From assembly GCA_965661265.1 (NCBI GenBank), contig CBFIDE010000012.1, positions 3,451-67,450 of the forward strand: a stretch of DNA of 64,000 bases, in the 5' to 3' direction. Shown here piece by piece: positions 35,873-44,836 of the stretch (position 1 is its first letter; each line of letters begins with the position of its first letter). Under the pieces are notes generated by a model, which was not told the origin of the DNA, made no database searches, and saw only the letters and a program-made list of their open reading frames with translations. Origin of the DNA: CBFIDE01 sp965661265 (GTDB taxonomy: Bacteria; Bacteroidota; Bacteroidia; Flavobacteriales; Schleiferiaceae). Made by a program: the position numbers and the translations under genes.

Positions 35873-37434
35873 TTAGTAATCTGTATTGGAACAACTCTTA
35901 TGAAATTCTCAAATTCAACAACCACAAAATAATTTGATCGCGCTAAGCCTTCAATATTGTATGTTTCCTGAGCGCCATTCCACTCTTTAATTATACGGCC
36001 ATTATAATCCCTTAGGCTAATTCTTTTTAAAGAATCTTCTGTGTTAATCTTAAATCTATCTGATGTCGGGTTTGGGTAAATACCAATTGCGCTTTCGCGA
36101 TTTTCTTCTTGGAGACCTATAGAGTAAAATGAGGCTTCAAAATTTGGTATTCCGAATCCCATAAAGACATCTGGTGCAAAATACTGATGGGAGCTTTTCT
36201 CTATGATTCTAAGAATCTCCATATTACTCAAGCTAGAATTGGCTTGCCAAAGACAAGCACTGAGGCCCGCGATAATAGGAGAACTAAAACTAGTCCCATT
36301 TCCGGTAGAAACACTTGAATTCGAATTTCCATAAACAGTACTTACGCCTTGAGCGGCTACATTTGGCTTAACTCTTCCATCTGCAGAAGGACCTCTTCCG
36401 CTAAAGCCCGCTGGAATTCCATTATTTCTTACAGCGCCTACAGATAATACGCTATCTCCATCCGATGGTGCCGTTAATCTTCCCCAATCATTTAAGCCTG
36501 AATTACCCGCACTTACCACTACTAAAATTCCTTTAGAAGCCGCCATGTCTGCAGCCTTAGTAACAATGGTAGTATTTCCATCCATATCGGACACAGTATA
36601 ATCGCCTATTCCTCCATCAAAAGTAGAATATCCTAAAGATGAGTTAATCACATCAGCGCCTGCACTGTCTGCATATTCTGCTGCCATCAACCAATAATCC
36701 ATTTCTATGGTGGTTTCACTAATCTCATTTTCACTTTGTAATAAATAATAATCAGCCAAGGGAGCGGATCCAATTAGTGCGCTATCAACTCTTGAACCCA
36801 TGATGCTCAAAACCTTAGCTCCATGACTACCGACAGCAAAAACATTTGTATCCTTATTTACGAAACTATAAGTACTAATAATTTGATTATTCAGCCAAAG
36901 ACTGTCAAAAACAGATGAACCACCTGGTTCCGCGCTAAAAAAGCCACCGTCTATAACTGCTATTTGCATTCCATCGCCGGTATATCCTAATCCATGAATC
37001 ACATCTCCCCGCAGCATGGCCAACTGATTGAGTGATTCACCATAATTAAAATCTGCAACGGAGCTAGCTGATTCACATAGATTGGAGTAATAATTAGAAT
37101 TTATTTTTTCTACCCTTTCTATAAAATCCAAATCTATAATCTTAACAAGGTCTTCATTATGAACGACTATATAATTTAACCACTTAGACTGAGCTTCGAT
37201 CACAACTCCTCTTTTTCTGACTGTAGATTTATAATCATTACTTAATGGAAGGTCATTGAACTCAATTGCTATATCGGCTTTCGCTCTTCTTTCTATGGCT
37301 CTGGCCGATAAAAACTTCCAAGGCTCACTAAAGAGCATTTCACTTTCTCCCTTATCAGAAAGATAGACTCTACTAAACTGGGCTGAAGTAGAAAGGCCTA
37401 TAAGTAGTACAATAAGTAAAAGAAGATTCTTCAT
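35869..37434 (-). CDS. S8 subtilisin-like protease, T9SS cargo
   Basis: A 521-residue secreted serine protease with signal MKNLLLLIVLLIGLSTSAQ. The catalytic triad is intact: Asp162 (AVIDGGFF), His204 (GSHGAKVL), Ser382 (GTSFSSPI), with oxyanion Asn311 (SAGNSG). Residues ~20-140 form a propeptide-like region. The C-terminal ~85 residues (IGIYPNPTSDRFKIN, LRDYNGRIIKEW, YFVVVEF) are a type A T9SS sorting domain. It is therefore exported to or beyond the cell surface. It sits between mnmA and a nitronate monooxygenase gene with overlaps or 2-bp gaps, an arrangement with no evident shared pathway. Confidence 0.9.
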   Translation of the reverse strand: MKNLLLLIVLLIGLSTSAQFSRVYLSDKGESEMLFSEPWKFLSARAIERRAKADIAIEFNDLPLSNDYKSTVRKRGVVIEAQSKWLNYIVVHNEDLVKIIDLDFIERVEKINSNYYSNLCESASSVADFNYGESLNQLAMLRGDVIHGLGYTGDGMQIAVIDGGFFSAEPGGSSVFDSLWLNNQIISTYSFVNKDTNVFAVGSHGAKVLSIMGSRVDSALIGSAPLADYYLLQSENEISETTIEMDYWLMAAEYADSAGADVINSSLGYSTFDGGIGDYTVSDMDGNTTIVTKAADMAASKGILVVVSAGNSGLNDWGRLTAPSDGDSVLSVGAVRNNGIPAGFSGRGPSADGRVKPNVAAQGVSTVYGNSNSSVSTGNGTSFSSPIIAGLSACLWQANSSLSNMEILRIIEKSSHQYFAPDVFMGFGIPNFEASFYSIGLQEENRESAIGIYPNPTSDRFKINTEDSLKRISLRDYNGRIIKEWNGAQETYNIEGLARSNYFVVVEFENFIRVVPIQITK

Positions 37435-37436
37435 AA

Positions 37437-38615
37437 TTAATATTTTATCACTCCTGAACCAATAAGTTCATTATCTAAATACCAAGCCGCAAATTGACCA
37501 GGTGTGATCGCCTTCATAGGCTCTGCAAAAGATATATATAAGCCTTCAGCTGTTTTAAACAGCTCAGCATCTACCAAAGCTTGTCGATATCTAATTCTAA
37601 CTTTATATTTCTTAGATTCTCCATCATTTAATTCAAAATCAGGTCTAATCCAATGAATTTCGTCATTATCAATCAAAAGAACTTCTTTTGATAATCCTGG
37701 ATGGTCTTCTCTCTGACCAGTATAAATAATGTTTTGTTCTATATCTGTTGCTAAGACAAATAACGGCTCTTTAGAACCTCCTATTTTCAATCCTTTTCTC
37801 TGACCAATAGTAAAGAAGTGGGCCCCTGAATGCTGTCCTAATAATTTTTTAGAATTTGTATTAAAATTATAGGGTTTGGCTCTATTACCTAAACTAGGCT
37901 CTGCTCGTGAGTGCTCTAAGATAGCCAAATCATCTCTTTCAATTTCATAAACATCTCCTGGAATAGACTTTAGCTTTTGTTGTAAAAATGTAGGTAAGCT
38001 TACTTTTCCGATAAAGCAAAGGCCTTGAGAGTCCTTTTTATCAGCAGTAACTAAATCTAATTCTGTAGCTAATTTGCGAACTTCAGATTTCTCCATAGCT
38101 CCTATTGGAAACAATGCTTTAGATAACTGATATTGAGTTAATTGGCATAGAAAATAGCTTTGATCCTTATTCTTATCGGCACCAGCCAAAAGTCTATAAT
38201 AAGTATTGTTGCCATCCTTAACCTCATCTTTTTGGCAATAATGACCTGTGGCTACATAATCTGCACCAAGACTTAGTGCAGTATCCAGAAACAAATCAAA
38301 TTTTATTTCTCTATTACACAGTACGTCTGGATTTGGAGTCCTTCCTGCCTCATATTCAGAAAACATATAGTCAACAATGCGCTCTTTATAATCTGCGCTC
38401 ATATCAATCACCTGGAAAGGGATACCTAATTTCTCTGCAACTAAGATTGCATCGTTGCTATCTTCAATCCAAGGACATTCATCATCCAAGATTACAGAGT
38501 CATCATTCCAGTTGCGCATAAATAATGCAATAACCTCATGCCCTTGCTCTTTTAAAAGATGGGCTGCCACACTACTGTCAACTCCTCCACTTAAACCTAC
38601 TACTACTCTAGCCAC
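37437..38615 (-). CDS. mnmA: tRNA-specific 2-thiouridylase MnmA
   Basis: A 392-residue enzyme that puts sulphur on U34 of Lys, Glu and Gln tRNAs using ATP. The PP-loop is SGGVDSS (9-15). The catalytic cysteines are in NPDVLCNREIKF and GLCFIGKV; the HFFTIGQRKGL and PGQFAAWY segments are family signatures. Length is normal. The start is GTG, overlapping the preceding TAG by one base (TAGTG), so translation is coupled. Confidence 0.95.
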   Translation of the reverse strand: MARVVVGLSGGVDSSVAAHLLKEQGHEVIALFMRNWNDDSVILDDECPWIEDSNDAILVAEKLGIPFQVIDMSADYKERIVDYMFSEYEAGRTPNPDVLCNREIKFDLFLDTALSLGADYVATGHYCQKDEVKDGNNTYYRLLAGADKNKDQSYFLCQLTQYQLSKALFPIGAMEKSEVRKLATELDLVTADKKDSQGLCFIGKVSLPTFLQQKLKSIPGDVYEIERDDLAILEHSRAEPSLGNRAKPYNFNTNSKKLLGQHSGAHFFTIGQRKGLKIGGSKEPLFVLATDIEQNIIYTGQREDHPGLSKEVLLIDNDEIHWIRPDFELNDGESKKYKVRIRYRQALVDAELFKTAEGLYISFAEPMKAITPGQFAAWYLDNELIGSGVIKY

Positions 38616-39331
38616 TATTCCCCTTCTTCTTTTTGTTTTTCATCATCCGTATCGGATAATTTAACACCTCTTAAATAGACTTGTTCTCTTTCAACCTCCA
38701 TGCGTTCATTAAAATAATACCATTTACCATTGGGCAAACCTTTAGAATAAACTGCCTTAATACTTGGTCTAGAAAAACTGTTATAATAAATAACTTCTCC
38801 ATCTAGCATTCCATCTTTATAGGAACCTTTGGCCTTTATTTTGCCATCTTCAAAATACTGAGTCCAAGGACCATTTTTCCTATCATTCTGAAAAACAAAC
38901 ACTTCTGCCTTTTTATTATTATTAAAATAGGTGATTAACTCACCTTCTTTTATTCCATTAGAGAAGCTTTCTCTACTGATTAATGCAGATTGCTGGTCAT
39001 AATAAGTCCAAACACTATCTTTTTTTCGATCTCTATACAAACCTTCTGCCGCTAGAACCCTGCCCTCGCCAAATTGCTGCGAATAGCAAGCTCCTTTGGA
39101 TCTAAAATAGTTTATCGCTTTTAGGTCTCCAGACTCAAAAAAGAACTTAAAGGTATCTACTTCCATTCCATGATTAAAGCTTCCAACATACTTCAGCTTT
39201 CCGTTAGAATAATGTTTTTTCCACAAACCGTGCTTTTTTCCATTGGCATCTAGCTGATTGATGGTCTGCGCATTAAGGTTCATTCCATAAATGAACACAA
39301 ATAAAATAAGGATGTAAGCTCTTCTAATCAT
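38615..39331 (-). CDS. YwqK/MORN-repeat exported protein
   Basis: About 238 residues with a signal peptide (MIRRAYILILFVFIYGMNLNAQ) and MORN-variant repeats of ~23 residues: NGKKHGLWKKHYSNGKLKYVG, NGIKEGELITYFNNNK, NDRKNGPWTQYFEDGKIKA, DGMLDGEVIYYNSFSR. Such proteins are often labelled YwqK antitoxins but in Bacteroidota are exported repeat proteins of unknown role. The frame extends to an ATG at 39346; that codon sits inside a promoter box, so 39331 is preferred. It is the first gene of the mnmA-protease-NRAMP operon. The C-terminus is acidic (DDEKQKEEGE). Confidence 0.78.
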   Translation of the reverse strand: MIRRAYILILFVFIYGMNLNAQTINQLDANGKKHGLWKKHYSNGKLKYVGSFNHGMEVDTFKFFFESGDLKAINYFRSKGACYSQQFGEGRVLAAEGLYRDRKKDSVWTYYDQQSALISRESFSNGIKEGELITYFNNNKKAEVFVFQNDRKNGPWTQYFEDGKIKAKGSYKDGMLDGEVIYYNSFSRPSIKAVYSKGLPNGKWYYFNERMEVEREQVYLRGVKLSDTDDEKQKEEGE

Positions 39332-39335
39332 GATG

Positions 39336-39367
39336 CAAAAATACAATTATCATTTTTGTGCATACAA
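39336..39367 (-). promoter_or_regulatory. Promoter of the YwqK-mnmA operon
   Basis: The minus strand carries TTG, a 21-bp spacer, and TATTTTTG (39336-39343), a good match to the Bacteroidota -33/-7 pattern. Transcription would begin close to the ATG at 39331, giving almost no leader. Confidence 0.55.
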
Positions 39368-39432
39368 TGATAATAACTATGTTCTAATTGAGATATTTCG
39401 CATATTCGCTTTGGATTCACGAAAATGATTTA

Positions 39433-41295
39433 ATGAAAGCTCTCATTCTGGCAGGAGGAAAAGGAACAAGACTTCAACATCTTACTCAAGATGTTCCTAA
39501 ACCTATGATTCCTATCTTATCAAAACCTATTCTAGAATATCAAATTAAGCTGTTGAAAGAAAATAATATTCTAGACATAGTTTTAATTGTAAACCATCTT
39601 GGAAACACCATCAAAGATTACTTTAAAAATGGTTCAGATTATGGAGTAAACATTAGTTATTATGAAGAAGAAGAGCCTCTTGGTACTGTTGGGGGTGTTA
39701 AGGCTTTGGCCGATGAACTTAATGAGGATTTTTTAGTCCTTTACGGGGATGTAATGGTCTATATGGATTTAGATCGATTAATTACTTTTCACAAAGAAAA
39801 GGCCAGCGAGGCTACATTGGTTGTTCATCCTAATGATCATCCTCAGGATAGTGACTTACTTGAAATGGACGAAGATTCCAAGGTAATTGCTTTCCATCCT
39901 AAGCCGCATGAATCAGGGGTTTATTTCCATAATATGGTAAATGCCGCTCTATATTTGTTTAGCCCTAAGGTGCTTGAATATTTACCAGAAGGCAAGTCTG
40001 ACTTTGGAAAAGATATCTTTCCCTTCTTACACAAAGAAATTGATGTTTATGCCTACAATACTACCGAGTACCTAAAAGATATGGGTACACTGGATCGATT
40101 AGAACAAGTAAGTGCTGATGTTCAAAGTGGCAAGCTTGAACGCCGGAGTCTAAAAAATAAGCAGAAGGCAATATTCTTAGATCGTGATGGTGTCATAAAT
40201 CCAGATTATGACCTTATTCATAAAACTGAGGACATGGAATTGTATCCATGGTCTGCAAGAGCAATAAAGAGAATTAACAAAAGTGATTTCCTTTCTGTTG
40301 TTACTACCAATCAATCCATTATTGCCAGAAATTTAACGAACATTAAAGGACTAGGTGAGATTCACAAAAAGATGGAGAGTCTTCTTGGCATGGAAGGTGC
40401 CAAATTAGATGATATTTACTTTTGTCCTCATCATCCTGACGGAGGTTTTCCAGGAGAGAATCCGGCTTATAAAATGATCTGTGAATGCAGAAAGCCAAAG
40501 GCTGGAATGCATCTTAAGGCTGCTAAAAAATTCAATATTGATTTGAGCCAATCTTATATGATTGGCGACTCTGAAAGAGATACCGGTGCTGCTCAAGCTG
40601 CCGGTTGTACTAGTGTAGGTGTCAGAACTGGCCATGGTCACAAGACTTCTAAATTAAAACCAGACTTTATGTTTGATAATTTAGAACAGGCCGTTAATTA
40701 TATCCTAGATGAGCCACTAAAAGGAATTGTTGAAGAGGTAAGTGAACGTATCATTTCTAGGAACTATAAATGCATCAGCATTGGAGGAAATAGTAGAAGT
40801 GGTAAGTCTAATTTTGCGAAAAGCTTAGAAATCGCGCTAAAGCAAAAAGGAATAAAAGCACTTATTCTCTCCCTAGACTATTGGATTAAGCCAAAGAATG
40901 AGCGCAAAAGTGATGATAGAATTACCGATACCTTTCAATTTCCTAAACTTTTAAGTGCACTAACAGATTTAATTAAAGGAAAGACTATTGAAATTGTGGA
41001 CGGCTATCAAGCTCACCCTAAACAGTCTCTTAAGAATCTATCTGTGTCTCTTGATAAATATGATCTCTTAATTATTGAAGGAGTACCCGCTTTAGAGCCC
41101 GATATTAATAACTTTAGTGATTATAAAATCTATTCTTTCGTTGATGAAAAAATCAGAAAGGAAAGATTTCAAAGTTTCTATCGTTGGAAAGGATTGGGTG
41201 AAAAAGAGATTGAAGATTTATACCAAGAGAGATTGAATACAGAAGTTAGCTATATCAATAGACACGAAATCTATGCGGATCTAGTAATTTCATAA
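39433..41295 (+). CDS. Three-domain fusion: heptose-1-P nucleotidyltransferase, HAD phosphatase, uridine-kinase-like
   Basis: A 620-residue fusion. Residues 1-~235 form a sugar nucleotidyltransferase: LILAGGKGTRLQ, VPKPMIPILSKPILEYQ, LYGDVMVYMD. Residues ~245-425 form a HAD-IIIA phosphatase of the GmhB type: FLDRDGVIN (Asp250, Asp252), TTNQSII, and the zinc motif (Cys331, His333, Cys350, Cys352). Residues ~445-620 form a P-loop kinase resembling uridine kinase: GGNSRSGKSN with Lys458, ILSLDYW, IEGVPAL. The first two domains supply two steps of GDP-D-glycero-alpha-D-manno-heptose synthesis; the third has no assigned step. The TTG at 39388 is upstream but the ATG at 39433 begins exactly at the NTase fold. 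Confidence 0.88.
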   Translation: MKALILAGGKGTRLQHLTQDVPKPMIPILSKPILEYQIKLLKENNILDIVLIVNHLGNTIKDYFKNGSDYGVNISYYEEEEPLGTVGGVKALADELNEDFLVLYGDVMVYMDLDRLITFHKEKASEATLVVHPNDHPQDSDLLEMDEDSKVIAFHPKPHESGVYFHNMVNAALYLFSPKVLEYLPEGKSDFGKDIFPFLHKEIDVYAYNTTEYLKDMGTLDRLEQVSADVQSGKLERRSLKNKQKAIFLDRDGVINPDYDLIHKTEDMELYPWSARAIKRINKSDFLSVVTTNQSIIARNLTNIKGLGEIHKKMESLLGMEGAKLDDIYFCPHHPDGGFPGENPAYKMICECRKPKAGMHLKAAKKFNIDLSQSYMIGDSERDTGAAQAAGCTSVGVRTGHGHKTSKLKPDFMFDNLEQAVNYILDEPLKGIVEEVSERIISRNYKCISIGGNSRSGKSNFAKSLEIALKQKGIKALILSLDYWIKPKNERKSDDRITDTFQFPKLLSALTDLIKGKTIEIVDGYQAHPKQSLKNLSVSLDKYDLLIIEGVPALEPDINNFSDYKIYSFVDEKIRKERFQSFYRWKGLGEKEIEDLYQERLNTEVSYINRHEIYADLVIS

Positions 41296-41328
41296 TTAAG
41301 TTACTTTATTTGCATCTAGATTGCTATT

Positions 41329-42312
41329 ATGATCATTACAAAAACACCTTTTAGAATAAGTTTTGTTGGTGGCGGCTCAGACCTTGAAGCCTTCTACTCT
41401 CAAAGTCCCGGCGCTGTGCTCAGCACTACAATTGATAAATATATGTTTGTCAGCTCACATCGCTATTTTGAAAAGGATCAAATAAGAACAAAATATAGTC
41501 AAACAGAAACGGTAAGTTCTATTAAGGATTTAAAACATCCTATTTTAAGAACTGCATTAGAGAAATTTGATATTCAAGGTGGGCTTGAAATTAGCAGTAT
41601 CGCTGATATTCCGTCTGGCACGGGTATGGGATCATCTTCTAGTTTTACTGTTGGATTATTGCATAATCTCCATGCCTTTAAAGAGACCTATGCTTCTAAA
41701 GAAAAGCTGGCTATTGGCGCTTGTGATTTAGAGATTAATGATCTTAAAGAACCCATTGGAAAACAAGATCAATATGCTGCCGCCTACGGAGGATTAAACA
41801 TTATTGAGTTTCATACTAATGGGCAAGTATCTGTTCTTCCTATCTATTTGAAGAAAGATTTTAGCAATAGATTACAAGACAACCTTTGCTTATATTACAT
41901 TGGAAACCAGAGAAGTGCAAGCAGTATTCTTGAAGAACAAAAGAAAAACACATCTCAAAAAGATAAACATCAGACCTTAAAAACTATGGTTCAATTGGTC
42001 TATGAACTAAGGGATTCCATGATTAATGAAGACCTGAGCGGTTTTGGAAGACTGATGCATGAGAACTGGATGCTAAAGAAAGAGCTGGCCTCAGGCATAT
42101 CTAATCCAATGATTAATGATATCTATGATACTGCCATGAAAAATGGTGCTATGGGCGGAAAATTATTAGGTGCTGGCGGAGGTGGATTTATGTTGTTCTT
42201 CTGTCCAAAAGAAAAACAAGAAAAATTAAATCAAGCATTAAGTAAGCTAAGACCTTTTAGTTTTAACTTTGAACAAGAAGGTTCCAAACTAATTTACTAT
42301 AGTAATGAATAG
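41329..42312 (+). CDS. hddA: GHMP kinase, D-glycero-D-manno-heptose 7-phosphate kinase-like
   Basis: A 327-residue GHMP kinase. TPFRISFVGGGSDL is its opening substrate-binding motif, PSGTGMGSSSSFTVGLLH is the ATP-binding motif 2, and KLLGAGGGGFMLFF is motif 3. HddA phosphorylates heptose 7-phosphate at C1, giving the bisphosphate that a GmhB phosphatase then processes. The neighbours supply the isomerase before it and the phosphatase and nucleotidyltransferase after it, which supports HddA over other GHMP kinases. It lies 33 bp after the fusion gene and overlaps gmhA by 8 bp. Confidence 0.88.
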   Translation: MIITKTPFRISFVGGGSDLEAFYSQSPGAVLSTTIDKYMFVSSHRYFEKDQIRTKYSQTETVSSIKDLKHPILRTALEKFDIQGGLEISSIADIPSGTGMGSSSSFTVGLLHNLHAFKETYASKEKLAIGACDLEINDLKEPIGKQDQYAAAYGGLNIIEFHTNGQVSVLPIYLKKDFSNRLQDNLCLYYIGNQRSASSILEEQKKNTSQKDKHQTLKTMVQLVYELRDSMINEDLSGFGRLMHENWMLKKELASGISNPMINDIYDTAMKNGAMGGKLLGAGGGGFMLFFCPKEKQEKLNQALSKLRPFSFNFEQEGSKLIYYSNE

Positions 42313-42907
42313 AGCTAAAAGCTACATAGACCTCGTAAAGTCTACACTTGACCAATTAGATAAGAATAGTATTCAGGCTGCCGCCGATGCATTTTTAAAC
42401 ACTTATACCAAAGGTGGTAATATCTATGTATTTGGAAATGGAGGCTCCGGAGCCACGGCATCACATGTAGCCGGTGATTTCATTAAAGGAGCTTCTTATG
42501 GTTTAGAAAAGCGTTTTAGAATGATTTGCTTAAACGATAATGTAGCCTCTATGATGGCCATAGCAAATGATATCGGATACGAAGATATTTTTGTTGAGCC
42601 ATTAAAAAACTTTATTGAACCAATTGATCTTGCAGTGGGGATAAGTGGAAGTGGAAACTCTGAAAATGTTGTTAGAGCCTTAGAGCTTGCCAAAAGTAAA
42701 GGGGCCACTACCCTAGCCCTTTCGGGCTTTAATGGTGGAAAAATAAAGTCAATTGCTGATGTGTCTGTTCATGCGCCCGTTGATGATATGGAAGTATGTG
42801 AAGATGTTCATATGGTTATCTTCAATATCATAAAGAAAGAAATGCAGGATACTCTAATGGGAGATAATCCTAGTATGGGATCAGTTTACGATGCTAGAGT
42901 TCAATAG
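42305..42907 (+). CDS. gmhA: Sedoheptulose 7-phosphate isomerase
   Basis: A 200-residue SIS-domain isomerase that converts sedoheptulose 7-phosphate to D-glycero-D-manno-heptose 7-phosphate, the first step of the heptose pathway. Motifs are YVFGNGGSGATASHVAGDF (GNGGS phosphate loop), MICLNDNVASMMA with NDIGYEDIF, AVGISGSGNSENVVRAL, and VCEDVHMVI near the C-terminus. Full length. It overlaps hddA and is last in the three-gene heptose operon; its stop overlaps the convergent glycosyltransferase by 14 bp. Confidence 0.92.
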   Translation: MNRAKSYIDLVKSTLDQLDKNSIQAAADAFLNTYTKGGNIYVFGNGGSGATASHVAGDFIKGASYGLEKRFRMICLNDNVASMMAIANDIGYEDIFVEPLKNFIEPIDLAVGISGSGNSENVVRALELAKSKGATTLALSGFNGGKIKSIADVSVHAPVDDMEVCEDVHMVIFNIIKKEMQDTLMGDNPSMGSVYDARVQ

Positions 42908-43874
42908 TCCTAGATCTGAAGAAGGCGATCAGATTTTTAAAGAAACCGTAGCCGTAGCCAAGCATCATTACCAAGCTTGTTAAAATTGAATAAGCTCCTA
43001 CATAAATGGACTTATTTCTAATAGAGCTATCCATAAATATTACTAGGCAATAAAGAGTGTAGAGCTCAATTAGTAAAAACCGGGCAGGTATTGGCAGAAG
43101 TGTGCTCAATACTGATAAAATTAGGCCTAGACTAAATATCAATGGAAAGAAGTGAAGCACTTTTAATTGGCTTTTGTGCTTTTTATAAATATCTATTCTA
43201 GCAGCTCCAAATCTATAAACTTGCTTAAAGAACTTTGATAAACTAGTTCGCCTTTTGTGATAAACAAAGGCATCTGGAATGAATCCACTTTTATACTTTT
43301 TCTCAATAATTCTCATACTGAGCTCAATATCCTCTCCACACTTTAACTCTGAATAACCATCTACAGCCCAGAATACTTCTTTTTTAATACCCATATTAAA
43401 ACCTCTAGGGTGATAATCACCAACCGGAGTCTTACTGCCTCTTATTCCACCAGTAGTAAATAAGGAAGTCATAGAATATGAAATAGCCTTTTGTAGTGCC
43501 GTAAAATTAGGATGTGCAGCATCAGGACCGCCAAAAAGATCTAAATCTCTTTCAGCTAAAGCTTTATCAATAAGGTTTAGATAATTAGATGGAATAATAC
43601 AATCCGAGTCAAGAAAAATGAGGTAGTCCCCTTTAGCCACTTCCGCAGCTCTGTTTCTTGCATCGCTAACAGGAAGAAATTCCTCATAAACAATGCTTAA
43701 CTCATAGGTAGAATTAGAAATATGACTCTGAAGTAAAGGCCTAAGTTCATCTTTGGGAGTACCATCACCTAAGATTACTTCAAATGACTTATTCTCTTGA
43801 TCTAATAGACTTTCTAGAAATTCAGTAACCTCCTCTGGCCTTCCAAAGGTGGGTGAAATCAAGCTGTATTTCAT
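42894..43874 (-). CDS. Membrane-associated family 2 glycosyltransferase
   Basis: A 326-residue enzyme with a GT-A domain (YSLISPTFGRPEEV, VILGDGTPKDE, LIFLDSDCIIP as the DxD-like motif, and CGEDIELSMR as the acidic acceptor motif) and three or four C-terminal membrane segments (~235-315: HFFPLIFSLGLILSVL, LYTLYCLVIFMD, ILTSLVMMLGYGYGFF). It probably builds a cell-surface glycan at the inner membrane. It begins where the second glycosyltransferase ends, sharing one base, and its position next to the heptose operon suggests a role in using that sugar, which is inference. Confidence 0.85.
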   Translation of the reverse strand: MKYSLISPTFGRPEEVTEFLESLLDQENKSFEVILGDGTPKDELRPLLQSHISNSTYELSIVYEEFLPVSDARNRAAEVAKGDYLIFLDSDCIIPSNYLNLIDKALAERDLDLFGGPDAAHPNFTALQKAISYSMTSLFTTGGIRGSKTPVGDYHPRGFNMGIKKEVFWAVDGYSELKCGEDIELSMRIIEKKYKSGFIPDAFVYHKRRTSLSKFFKQVYRFGAARIDIYKKHKSQLKVLHFFPLIFSLGLILSVLSTLLPIPARFLLIELYTLYCLVIFMDSSIRNKSIYVGAYSILTSLVMMLGYGYGFFKNLIAFFRSRTIEL

Positions 43875-44833
43875 TAGAAATTAAGCTTTTTATCTACACT
43901 ATACTCTTCCTTTTTAGATGAACTTCTGACGATAAGCTCTGCCAAGAAGCCAGTCACAAACAGAATAGTACCCATAACCATAGAAGTAAGTCCTATATAG
44001 AACCATGGGTTCTCAGAAATTAATCGAGCCTTATTACCCATTTGAAGAGCAATTATCTTATCAATCCCTAAAAACAAGGCACTAGCAAATCCAAATAAGA
44101 ACATTAAGCTGCCAATCAGACCAAAAAAGTGCATTGGTCTTTTTGCAAATTTAGATATGAATGCTAGGGTTACCAAATCAAGTGGGCCATTCACAAATCT
44201 GTTCAAACCAAATTTGGTATAACCGTATTTTCTAGCTTGATGCTGAACAACTTTCTCTCCTATTTTGGTAAAGCCAGCATTCTTGGCCAATACAGGAATA
44301 TATCTATGCATTTCTCCATGCACATCAACATTCTTAATAACCTCAGTCTTATAAGCTTTAAGACCACAATTAAAATCATGTAAATAAATACCTGACATTT
44401 TTCTTGTCGCCCAATTATAGAATTTAGTAGGAATTGTTTTAGAAATAGGATCATGACGAACTTTCTTCCAACCACTTACCAGATCAAACTTCTCTTCCGT
44501 AATCATTCTGTAAAGCTCAGGTAATTCGTCAGGGCTATCTTGTAAATCAGCGTCCATTGTTACCACAACTTCAGCCTCATTGCTAGCCGATGCAAATCCC
44601 ACGTTTAAACCAGCAGACTTTCCATGATTTCTTCTAAAGTGAATCCCTTTACATCTTGGATCTGCTTTAGAAATGCCTTCTACTATACTCCAACTAGAAT
44701 CTGTACTTCCATCATCAACAAAGACAACTTCAAAGCTTAGTTTCTCAGCTTCAAGTACTTTGACAATCCAGTTAAACAATTCACTTATGGATTCCTCTTC
44801 ATTAAAAAGTGGAATTACTATCGATAAATTCAT
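43874..44833 (-). CDS. Polyprenyl-phosphate glycosyltransferase (DPM1/GtrB-like)
   Basis: A 319-residue protein: an N-terminal GT-A domain (LSIVIPLFNEEESI, VVFVDDGSTDSS, TMDADLQDSPDELP with DxD) and two C-terminal membrane segments near 235-255 and 275-300. Family members load a sugar from a nucleotide onto polyprenyl phosphate, so that a flippase and a GT-C enzyme can use it on the outer face. Motifs KFGLNRFVNG and HDFNCGLKAYK are typical. It starts 3 bp after the DUF4199 gene, placing three membrane-linked genes in one operon. Confidence 0.88.
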   Translation of the reverse strand: MNLSIVIPLFNEEESISELFNWIVKVLEAEKLSFEVVFVDDGSTDSSWSIVEGISKADPRCKGIHFRRNHGKSAGLNVGFASASNEAEVVVTMDADLQDSPDELPELYRMITEEKFDLVSGWKKVRHDPISKTIPTKFYNWATRKMSGIYLHDFNCGLKAYKTEVIKNVDVHGEMHRYIPVLAKNAGFTKIGEKVVQHQARKYGYTKFGLNRFVNGPLDLVTLAFISKFAKRPMHFFGLIGSLMFLFGFASALFLGIDKIIALQMGNKARLISENPWFYIGLTSMVMGTILFVTGFLAELIVRSSSKKEEYSVDKKLNF

Positions 44834-44836
44834 AGG

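Noticed and set aside
38276..38664. Plus-strand open frames inside mnmA
   Set aside because: Antisense shadows of a conserved enzyme.
39388..39433. Longer N-terminus of the heptose fusion from TTG 39388
   Set aside because: The ATG at 39433 starts exactly at the nucleotidyltransferase strand; the extra 15 residues match nothing.
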